Positions 34,721-42,011 of a stretch of 64,000 bases of DNA are shown piece by piece. Source of the stretch: Streptomyces liliifuscus (lineage in GTDB: Bacteria; Actinomycetota; Actinomycetes; Streptomycetales; Streptomycetaceae). The notes beneath the pieces are model-generated. The model did no database searches. It was not told the DNA's origin and saw only the letters and a program-made list of their open reading frames with translations. Numbering within the stretch: position 1 is the stretch's first letter; the number at the start of each line of letters is the position of its first letter. Location of the stretch: NCBI RefSeq assembly GCF_016598615.1, contig NZ_CP066831.1, positions 4,774,001-4,838,000 on the forward strand, in the 5' to 3' direction. Made by a program: the position numbers and the translations under genes.

Positions 34721-35212
34721 TTGAAACGGTCCCGCGAGAAGGCAGCGTCCGAGCTGTTCGCCGCCCTCTACCCGCGCCTGGCCGGCTGGTGCCGCCGCCT
34801 GGTCGACGACGACGAGACGGCCCACGAGATCGCCTCGGAGGCGTTCACCCGGCTCTGGGCCCGCTGGACGAACGTGGCCGAGCCGCGAGGGTTCCTCTAC
34901 GTCACCGCCGCCAACCTCGTCCGGGACCACTGGCGCAAACTGGAGCGCGAGCGCAGAGCCGTACGCCGTGTCAGCGACGAGGTCGCGGTCCGGCCGCGGA
35001 ACGAACAGGCCGACCCGTCGGTGCGCCTGCTCGTACAGTCGCTGCCGGAACGGCTGCGCGTACCGATCCTGCTGCACTACTACGCCGACATGCCGATCCG
35101 GGAGGTGTCCGCGCTGACCGGGCGCAAGGAAGGAACCGTCAAGGCCGACCTCCACGCGGCCCGAGAAATGCTCCGCGCCCACCTGAGGAGAAGCCTTGAT
35201 CACACCCTCTGA
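34721..35212 (+). CDS. ECF-type RNA polymerase sigma factor
   Basis: The 163-residue protein has region 2 (ASELFAALYPRLAGWCRRLV, TAHEIASEAFTRLWARW, then FLYVTAANLVRDHWRK) and region 4 (LPERLRVPILLHYYADMPIR, then GRKEGTVKADLHAAREML). It starts at a TTG with GGAGAG upstream; no ATG or GTG lies in frame at a sensible distance. The next gene begins inside its 3' end (17-nt overlap) and encodes a membrane protein, the usual sigma/anti-sigma arrangement. Confidence 0.9.
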   Translation: MKRSREKAASELFAALYPRLAGWCRRLVDDDETAHEIASEAFTRLWARWTNVAEPRGFLYVTAANLVRDHWRKLERERRAVRRVSDEVAVRPRNEQADPSVRLLVQSLPERLRVPILLHYYADMPIREVSALTGRKEGTVKADLHAAREMLRAHLRRSLDHTL

Positions 35213-35699
35213 GGACGGTCCCGACCTGGAGCCCGACGACCCCCTCGCCGTCATCCTGCGGCCGGCCACCGGCTATCTCGCCCCGCCCCCGGGCGGATAC
35301 GAGGCGATCCGCCGCGACGCCTCCCGCCGCCGGGTGCTCCGCGCCGCGGCCGGGGTCGGTCTCTCCTGCGTCGCCGCCGCCCTCATCGCGCTGCCGTTCC
35401 GCCTGGCCTCGTCCGACGCGCCCGTCACCCCGTCGGTCCCGCTCGCCCCGCCGCCCGCGAGCAGCCCCTCGACCCCGCCCACTCCGTCACCGACGCCCAA
35501 GCCCGTCAGTCCGGCCCCCAGCAGCGGCCCCAGCGACCCTGGACCGAGCGTCGGCTCCAGTGTGCCTGGCGACTCCGGCACGCCGGCCAAGCCGACCGCC
35601 CCCAGCGAGGCGACGCCGACACAGGCACCGCCGACCCCCGAGTCGACGACCGAGCCGTCACAGGCTCCTGACGCCGCGGCCAGTACCCCGGCCCCGTGA
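35196..35699 (+). CDS. Membrane protein with Pro-rich exterior, probable anti-sigma partner
   Basis: The 167-residue protein has a ~45-residue cytoplasmic N-terminus (RPATGYLAPPPGGYEAIRRD), one membrane helix at about 48-68 (LRAAAGVGLSCVAAALIAL) and a long Pro/Ser/Thr tail. It starts at a TTG with GAGGAG upstream inside the sigma gene. Coupling and topology suggest it controls that sigma factor; no zinc anti-sigma motif is present. The tail may span the cell wall. Confidence 0.75.
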   Translation: MITPSEDGPDLEPDDPLAVILRPATGYLAPPPGGYEAIRRDASRRRVLRAAAGVGLSCVAAALIALPFRLASSDAPVTPSVPLAPPPASSPSTPPTPSPTPKPVSPAPSSGPSDPGPSVGSSVPGDSGTPAKPTAPSEATPTQAPPTPESTTEPSQAPDAAASTPAP

Positions 35700-35736
35700 A
35701 CAGCAGCCTGCCGTGGGCGAGGCCCCGGGACAGGCG

Positions 35737-36309
35737 CTAGTCGACGACCGCGACCTTCGTCCCCGCCGTGCCGAACTTCCAGACCGCGTCGCCGTCGGCG
35801 GCGCGCATGCGGATCCCGCCGGTCGGTACGCCGGACGCGGGCGGCGGCGGGGAAGAGCCGTCCACGGCGTTCGAGAAGGCGATGTTGGTGCCGGAGCTGA
35901 CGGTGAAGAAGACGATGTTCTCGATCTCCACACCGTCGCTGCCCGTGCCGCCCTCGCGACGGGTGCCGACCGTGTACGAGCCGGGTACCGGGTTCACCGT
36001 CCCCGGCCACACCTTGAAGCTGCGCCGGGACGCGTCGCTCGCGTCGACGAGCCATACGCGGCGCTGGTCGAGGGAGTAGACGATGCGCCGTCCGGTGCCG
36101 GAGCCGTCCGGCACGGCCACCGGCTCGGACTCGTCGGGCGAGGCGGAGGGCTTGGCGGTCGCCGAGGCGGAGGGCTTCGGCGAGGCCGAGGCCGTGGGCT
36201 GCGGGCCCTTGTCGGCCTTGACGGCCAGGAACGTCACCGCCACCAGTGCGGCCGCGGTCAGACCGGAGACCCAGACCCACGAGGGAAGCCGTCGGGCAGG
36301 CACGCGCAC
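35737..36309 (-). CDS. L,D-transpeptidase-like protein lacking the catalytic Cys
   Basis: The 190-residue protein has an N-terminal membrane anchor (VWVSGLTAAALVAVTFLAV), a Ser/Ala/Pro linker and a ~115-residue domain. Within it VYSLDQRRVWLVDASD, VWPGTVNPVPGSYTVGTR and TGGIRMRAADGDAVWKF line up by eye with the YkuD fold. YkuD enzymes have SxGCIR at the last position, but here the cysteine is Gly (TGGIRM), and the usual HG is also absent. It is therefore probably not a working transpeptidase. It lies 131 nt downstream of fbiC on the same strand. Confidence 0.68.
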   Translation of the reverse strand: MRVPARRLPSWVWVSGLTAAALVAVTFLAVKADKGPQPTASASPKPSASATAKPSASPDESEPVAVPDGSGTGRRIVYSLDQRRVWLVDASDASRRSFKVWPGTVNPVPGSYTVGTRREGGTGSDGVEIENIVFFTVSSGTNIAFSNAVDGSSPPPPASGVPTGGIRMRAADGDAVWKFGTAGTKVAVVD

Positions 36310-36440
36310 GCATCTCCTCAGCTGTGATTCACCCCGTCGGAGGGTCGGATCATCCTACTCCGACGAGGTCCTCGGCCGATCCTGGCCCACCCGCCCCGAG
36401 CCCGCTCCCGCGGGCCCGGGAACCCGCGCGTCCGCGTCCG

Positions 36441-39026
36441 TCACTCCAGCACGGGCAGCAGCTCCGGCAGATGCCCGTCGGAGGCCGCCGCCGCCCGCTG
36501 CCGCTCCTCCGTCACCTCGCCGTAGAGCGTGGTGCGGGGCCGGGACGGCCGTCCCGCCGCGTCCGCCACGGCGATCAGTTCCTTGACGGACTTGTACGAG
36601 CCGTACGACGAGCCCGCCATCCGGGAGATGGTCTCCTCCATCAGCGTCCCGCCGAGGTCGTTGGCGCCCGAGCGGAGCATCTCCGCCGCGCCCTCCGTGC
36701 CCAGCTTCACCCAGCTGGTCTGGATGTTGGGAATGTGGGGGTGGAGCAGGAGCCGTGCCATCGCCATCACCGCGCGGTTGTCCCGCGTGGTCGGCCCCGG
36801 GCGGGCGATCCCCGCCAGGTACACCGGCGCGTTGGTGTGGATGAAGGGCAGGGTCACGAACTCCGTGAAACCGCCGGTCTGTTGCTGGATCCGGGAGAGC
36901 GTACGGAAGTGGCCGAGCCAGTGGCGGGGCTGGTCCACATGCCCGTACATCATCGTGGACGAGGAACGGATGCCCAGTTCGTGCGCGGTGGTGATCACCT
37001 CGATCCAGGTCGCCGTGGGCAGCTTGCCCTTGGTGAGGACCCAGCGGACCTCGTCGTCGAGGATCTCGGCGGCCGTGCCGGGGATCGAGTCGAGGCCCGC
37101 CTCCTTGGCCGCGGTCAGCCATTCACGGATCGACAGGCCGGTGCGGGTCGCGCCGTTCACGACCTCCATCGGCGAGAAGGCGTGGACGTGCATGCCGGGC
37201 ACCCGCTCCTTCACCGCGCGGGCGATGTCGAAATAGGCCGTCCCCGGCAGGTCCGGGTGGATGCCGCCCTGCATGCAGACCTCGACGGCACCCAGGTCCC
37301 ACGCCTGTTGGGCACGGTCGGCGACCTGGTCGAGCGACAGGGTGTACGCGTCGGCGTCCGTGCGGCGCTGGGCGAAGGCGCAGAAACGGCAGCCGGTGTA
37401 GCAGACGTTGGTGAAGTTGATGTTCCGCGTGACGATGTACGTGACGTCGTCGCCGACGGCCGCCTTACGCACGTCGTCGGCGATCCGGCAGAGCGCGTCC
37501 AGCGCCGGGCCGTCCGCGTGCAGCAGCGCGAGCGCCTCGTCGTCGGTGAGGCGGGTCGGGTCGTCGGCGGCCGTCGCCAGCGCGGCCCGTACGTCCGTGT
37601 CGATCCTGGACGGCACCATGCCGGGCGCCGCGGCCTCCCGCAGGGCGTCCCAGTCGCCGTACACGTGGTCGTAGTCCTCGCGCCGGTCGGACGTGCGCCC
37701 CTCGGTGTCGATCGCGGTGTGAAGATCCGTACGCCCCGACGACGTGAACGCCTCCTCGGGCTCCTGCCACGGGTGGCCCTCCACGACCGCGTCCGGCACC
37801 GCGAGGCCCGTCTCCGGGTCGGCGAGCGCCCGTACGTGCGGGAGCAGCCGCGGGTCCAGCCACGGCTCGCCGCGCTGCACGAACTCCGGGTACACACACA
37901 GCCGTTCGCGCAGTTCGAAGCCCGCCTCCGCCGACTGCTCGCGCAGCAGGTCGATCTGCGGCCAGGGGCGCTCGGGGTTGACGTGGTCGATGGTGAGCGG
38001 CGAGACCCCGCCCCAGTCGTCGATACCGGCGCCGATCAGCCGCCCGTACTCGGAGTCCACGAGGTTCGGCGGTGCCTGGAGGCAGGCCGAGGGGCCCATG
38101 ATGTGCCGGGCGACCGCGACCGTCGCGACCAGTTCGTCCAGTTCGGCGTCCGGCATCCCGCGCATCGCCGTGTCCGGCTTGGCGCGGAAGTTCTGGATGA
38201 TCAGCTCCTGGACGCCGTGGTAGGACCGCGACACGCGCCGCAGCGCGAACAGCGAGTCCGCGCGCTCCTCGTACGTCTCGCCGATGCCGATCAGCACACC
38301 GCTGGTGAAAGGGACCGACGAGCGGCCCGCGTCCTCCAGGACACGCAGACGGACGGCCGGCTCCTTGTCGGGCGAGCCGTAGTGCGGGCCGCCCGGCTCG
38401 CTCCACAGCCGGGTCGCCGTCGTCTCCAGCATCATGCCCATGCTCGGCGCGACGGGCTTGAGCCGCTGGAAGTCGGTCCACGACATGACACCCGGGTTGA
38501 GGTGCGGGAGCAGGCCCGTCTCCTCCAGGATGCGGATCGAGATGGCCCGTACGTACGCGATCGTGTCGTCGTAGCCGTGTGCGTCGAGCCATTCGCGGGC
38601 CTCGGGCCAGCGGTCCTCGGGCTTGTCGCCGAGGGTGATCAGGGCTTCCTTGCAGCCCAGTTCGGCACCCTTGCGGGCGATGTCGAGGACCTCGTCCGGG
38701 GACATGAACATCCCGTGGCCCGCCCGGCGCAGCTTGCCGGGGACCGTGACGAACGTGCAGTAGTGGCACTTGTCCCGGCACAGCCGGGTGAGCGGGATGA
38801 AGACGCTCTTCGAGTACGTGATGACGCCGGGGCGGCCCGCCGCGGCCAGGCCCGCGTCGCGCACCCGGGCGGCGGACGCGGTCAGGTCGTCCAGGTCGGC
38901 GCCGCGTGCCTGGAGGAGGACGGCCGCCTCGGTGACGTCGAGGGCGACGCCGTCGCGGGCGCGTTTGAGGGCGCGACGCATGGCGTTCGCGGTGGGCCCG
39001 GTTCCGGAGGTCGCGGAAGTCGTCAT
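36441..39026 (-). CDS. fbiC: Bifunctional FO synthase (CofG/CofH fusion)
   Basis: The 861-residue protein contains two radical SAM modules: an N-terminal CofG-like half with C83-C87-C90 (CRDKCHYC) and a C-terminal CofH-like half with C542-C546-C549 (CYTGCRFC). Together they join a tyrosine-derived unit to a flavin precursor to make FO, the chromophore of cofactor F420. Both iron-sulfur motifs are intact and the length is normal. The ATG at 39026 gives the usual N-terminus (MTTSATSGTGP); an ATG at 39047 is the alternative. The upstream LLM gene and other F420-type enzymes in the window fit. Confidence 0.97.
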   Translation of the reverse strand: MTTSATSGTGPTANAMRRALKRARDGVALDVTEAAVLLQARGADLDDLTASAARVRDAGLAAAGRPGVITYSKSVFIPLTRLCRDKCHYCTFVTVPGKLRRAGHGMFMSPDEVLDIARKGAELGCKEALITLGDKPEDRWPEAREWLDAHGYDDTIAYVRAISIRILEETGLLPHLNPGVMSWTDFQRLKPVAPSMGMMLETTATRLWSEPGGPHYGSPDKEPAVRLRVLEDAGRSSVPFTSGVLIGIGETYEERADSLFALRRVSRSYHGVQELIIQNFRAKPDTAMRGMPDAELDELVATVAVARHIMGPSACLQAPPNLVDSEYGRLIGAGIDDWGGVSPLTIDHVNPERPWPQIDLLREQSAEAGFELRERLCVYPEFVQRGEPWLDPRLLPHVRALADPETGLAVPDAVVEGHPWQEPEEAFTSSGRTDLHTAIDTEGRTSDRREDYDHVYGDWDALREAAAPGMVPSRIDTDVRAALATAADDPTRLTDDEALALLHADGPALDALCRIADDVRKAAVGDDVTYIVTRNINFTNVCYTGCRFCAFAQRRTDADAYTLSLDQVADRAQQAWDLGAVEVCMQGGIHPDLPGTAYFDIARAVKERVPGMHVHAFSPMEVVNGATRTGLSIREWLTAAKEAGLDSIPGTAAEILDDEVRWVLTKGKLPTATWIEVITTAHELGIRSSSTMMYGHVDQPRHWLGHFRTLSRIQQQTGGFTEFVTLPFIHTNAPVYLAGIARPGPTTRDNRAVMAMARLLLHPHIPNIQTSWVKLGTEGAAEMLRSGANDLGGTLMEETISRMAGSSYGSYKSVKELIAVADAAGRPSRPRTTLYGEVTEERQRAAAASDGHLPELLPVLE

Positions 39027-39123
39027 CCTTCGAGCATACGATCGCATTGATCAGGCCCCGTTACGGATGGGCCGCGTCACGAGCGGCACACCAGCGGCGC
39101 ACCAGTGACACACCAGCGGCCGA

Positions 39124-39969
39124 CTACAGGTACTTGGCGTATTCGTCCAGAACGCGCAGTACGTCCCCCTCGCCGGCCGGCGGCAACTGGAGGACGACCT
39201 CCTCGATGCCGAGGTCCGCGTAATGCGTGAGCTTGCCGGGGGTGGGCAGCACCGCGTACGGCACGACCTGGAGGGCCTCGGGGTCGCGGCCGGCCTCGGC
39301 CCAGGCGGCCCGCAGCACAGGCACGGACTCCGTAAGACCGCGGCCGCCGATCGGCATCCAGCCGTCCGTGTACTCGCTGATGTGCGAGAAGAGCTTCGGC
39401 CCCGCCGCTCCCCCGACGAGCGTGCGCGGCCCGACGACGGGTCCGCGCGGCTTCTGTACGGGCTTGGGGTGGGCGTGGCTCGGCCGTACGGAGCCGAACT
39501 CGCCCTCGTAGCCTGTCGGTTCGGCGGACCACAGGGCCCGCATCAGGGCCATCCGGTCCCGGACCAGCTCCCGCCGCGTGCGCCAGTCGACACCGTGGTC
39601 GGCGGCCTCCTCGACGTTCCAGCCGAAACCGAGGCCGAGGGTGAAACGGCCGCCGGAGAGGTGGTCCAGGGTCGCGATCTGCTTGGCGAGGGCGACCGGG
39701 TCGTGCTGGGCGACGAGGGTGATCCCGGTGCCGAGCGCGAGCGACTCGGCGACCGCCGCCGCCTGGCCGAGCGCGACGAAGGGGTCGAGGGTGCGGCCGT
39801 ACTCGGGCGGCAGCTCACCGCCCGCCGGGTACGGGGTGACGCGCTCCACGGGTATGTGCGTGTGCTCGGGCAGATAGAGCCCGGCGAAGCCCCGCTGCTC
39901 CAGCTCACGGGCGAGCAGCGTCGGGGTGATCGTCTCGTCGGTGAGGAAGATCGTCACAGAGATGCGCAT
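39124..39969 (-). CDS. LLM-class F420-dependent oxidoreductase
   Basis: The 281-residue protein shows the luciferase-like TIM-barrel motifs FAGLYLPEHTHIPVERVTPY, LALGTGITLVAQHDPVALAK and LSGGRFTLGLGFGWNVEEAA of the actinobacterial F420 subgroup. The substrate is unknown. It lies about 100 nt upstream of fbiC on the same strand, so an oxidoreductase and the synthesis of its cofactor may be co-transcribed. A TACCG-AC-CGGTA palindrome lies upstream of the start. Confidence 0.9.
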   Translation of the reverse strand: MRISVTIFLTDETITPTLLARELEQRGFAGLYLPEHTHIPVERVTPYPAGGELPPEYGRTLDPFVALGQAAAVAESLALGTGITLVAQHDPVALAKQIATLDHLSGGRFTLGLGFGWNVEEAADHGVDWRTRRELVRDRMALMRALWSAEPTGYEGEFGSVRPSHAHPKPVQKPRGPVVGPRTLVGGAAGPKLFSHISEYTDGWMPIGGRGLTESVPVLRAAWAEAGRDPEALQVVPYAVLPTPGKLTHYADLGIEEVVLQLPPAGEGDVLRVLDEYAKYL

Positions 39970-40004
39970 GGCACCTCCCTACCGGCACGAGCCCCAACTG
40001 TCCA

Positions 40005-40016
40005 TACCGACCGGTA
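40005..40016. promoter_or_regulatory. Palindrome TACCGACCGGTA upstream of LLM gene
   Basis: Two perfect 5-bp arms flank AC, 36 bp upstream of the LLM start and in the region shared with the divergent PHP gene. This is the size of a TetR-type operator; the regulator is not identified. Confidence 0.4.
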
Positions 40017-40205
40017 GGCATTCCGCCTGCTTGTCACGAATGCTTCCTACGAATGCTTCTCATGAGTGCTCCGAACCCGAAACCCGCCGACCCCCTTCCC
40101 TTGCACCACAGTTCACGGCTGAATACCAGAGTTGTCGTACCACCTCCGCAGCTACTGAACCGCTACATGCCACTCAGCCACTCACGAGACCCGGGAGCAG
40201 CAGAC

Positions 40206-41759
40206 ATGTGCGAGGACGACCACAGCGGTGACCACGGCATCGGCAGACGCGCGCTGTTCGTGACGGGAGCCGCCGCCGCGCTTACGTTGGGAAGCGTGAG
40301 CTTTCCGAGCGAGGCCGCCGACGCGGCACACGCGTCCGAGACCCGGACGGTCCGCGGCACCCTGCCCACCGGTTCGCCGGACTTCGTGTACCTGCCCGTC
40401 GAAGTCCCGGACGGCGTACGGGAGATCAAGGTCGCGTACACCTACGAGAGGCCCTCCATGCCGGCGGGCACCGCGGGCAACGCGCTCGACATCGGCATCT
40501 TCGACCAGCGCGGCACCGAACTGGGCGGCAAGGGCTTCCGCGGCTGGTCGGGCGGGGCCCGCACGGAGTTCTTCATCCGCGCCGACGACGCCACGCCGGG
40601 CTACATCCCGGGCCCGGTCAAGGAAGGCACCTGGCACATCGCGCTGGGCCCGTACACGGTGGCCCCGCAGGGACTCCCGTACGAGATCACCATCACGCTG
40701 ACGTACGGCGAGCCGGGCACGGCCGTGAAGCCGGTGTACCCGCCGTCGCGGGCCAAGGGCCGCGGGCGTGCCTGGTACCGGGGCGACTGCCACCTGCACT
40801 CCTGGTACTCCGACGGCCGCCGCACCCCCGCCGAGATCGCGGCCCTCGCGCGGGCCGCGGGCCTTGATTTCATCAACTCGTCCGAGCACAACACGCACTC
40901 CGCGCACGCCCATTGGGCCTCGGAGGCCGGTGACGACCTGCTGATCATGCTGGGCGAGGAGGTGACGACGAGGAACGGTCACGTCGTCGCGCTCGGCACC
41001 GACCCGGGGACCTTCGTCGACTGGCGCTACCGGGCGCGCGACAACCGCTTCGGCAAGTACGCGCGCCGGATCCGCGAGGCCGGCGGTCTGGTCGTGCCCG
41101 CCCATCCGCACGCCACCTGCGTCGGCTGCAACTGGAAGTTCGGCTTCGGCGAGGCGGACGCGGTCGAGGTGTGGAACGGTCCGTTCGGCCCCGACGACGA
41201 GGTGTCGCTGGCCGACTGGGACAGCATGCTGGTCGCCTCCGTGCGCGAGGGTCGGGGGGACGGTGGGGGTGGGGGTGGCCGGGGCTGGATTCCGGCGATG
41301 GGCAGCAGTGACGCCCACCGGGATCCCGACCCGATCGGCACCCCGCAGACCGTCGTCCTCGCCGACGACCTGACCCGCGAGGCGATCCAGGAGGGCATCC
41401 GGGCGGGCCGCTCTTACGTCGCGGAGTCCAAGAGGGTGTCGCTGTCGTTCTCCGCGACCGGGCCGAAGGGCGAACACGCCGGGATCGGCGGGCGGTTGAA
41501 GGTCGACCGCGACGACCCGGTGACCGTCACGCTGGAGGCGTCCGGGGTGCCGCGCTGCACTGTTCGGTTCGTCACGGACCAGGGTGTGCTCCACACGAGT
41601 GCGGTGCTGCCGGTGTCCGGGGCCGGGACGGTGGAGTGGCGTACGACTGCGCAGTACGCGGCGTATGTGCGGGCGGAGGTGCGGCATGAGGCCGCGGTTG
41701 GGCCGTTGCCCGGTGCGATGGCCGGGTTCACCAACCCGATCTTTCTCGGGCGGGGGTGA
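40206..41759 (+). CDS. Tat-exported PHP/CehA-like metallohydrolase
   Basis: The 517-residue protein has a twin-arginine signal (GIGRRALFVTGAAAALTLGS). A beta-rich N-terminal domain follows to about 190, then a PHP domain with metal ligands in DCHLHSWYSDG, SSEHNTHS, VVPAHPHATC and GSSDAHRDPD. PHP enzymes hydrolyse phosphoesters or related bonds; CehA relatives act on carbaryl-type esters. The substrate is unknown. The ATG at 40206 has GGGAG 8 nt upstream and sets the twin-arginine motif at residues 14-15. A poly-Gly loop (GDGGGGGGRG) interrupts the PHP domain. Confidence 0.87.
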   Translation: MCEDDHSGDHGIGRRALFVTGAAAALTLGSVSFPSEAADAAHASETRTVRGTLPTGSPDFVYLPVEVPDGVREIKVAYTYERPSMPAGTAGNALDIGIFDQRGTELGGKGFRGWSGGARTEFFIRADDATPGYIPGPVKEGTWHIALGPYTVAPQGLPYEITITLTYGEPGTAVKPVYPPSRAKGRGRAWYRGDCHLHSWYSDGRRTPAEIAALARAAGLDFINSSEHNTHSAHAHWASEAGDDLLIMLGEEVTTRNGHVVALGTDPGTFVDWRYRARDNRFGKYARRIREAGGLVVPAHPHATCVGCNWKFGFGEADAVEVWNGPFGPDDEVSLADWDSMLVASVREGRGDGGGGGGRGWIPAMGSSDAHRDPDPIGTPQTVVLADDLTREAIQEGIRAGRSYVAESKRVSLSFSATGPKGEHAGIGGRLKVDRDDPVTVTLEASGVPRCTVRFVTDQGVLHTSAVLPVSGAGTVEWRTTAQYAAYVRAEVRHEAAVGPLPGAMAGFTNPIFLGRG

Positions 41760-41828
41760 GCGGGGCTCGGCTGAAGGCTGGAGGTCAGGGGCTTCTGGGG
41801 TCGGTTCGTTGACTGCGGGTGCGTGGGG

Positions 41829-42005
41829 GCTGGTCGCGCAGTTCCCCGCGCCCCTGAGGGGCGGCTGAGGTTCGGTGCTCGGGTGCGGGTGCGTTGTGGC
41901 TGAGCGCGCCGTTCCCCGCGCCCCTGAGGGGCGGCTGAGGTTCGGTGCTCGGGTGCGGGTGCGTTGTGGCTGAGCGCGCCGTTCCTCGCGCCCCTGACGG
42001 GGCGC
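41829..42005. repeat. Intergenic repeat with 70-bp tandem units
   Basis: Three copies of the GTTCCCCGCGCCCCTGA core occur here. The last two lie in near-identical 70-bp units starting at 41869 and 41939 (GGTTCGGTGCTCGGGTGCGG...). It separates convergent genes. Confidence 0.85.
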
Positions 42006-42011
42006 TGCCTG

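Noticed and set aside
36246..39050. 934-codon plus-strand open frame opposite fbiC
   Set aside because: Arg/Val/Gly-rich shadow with no recognisable motif; the opposite frame is an unambiguous FO synthase.
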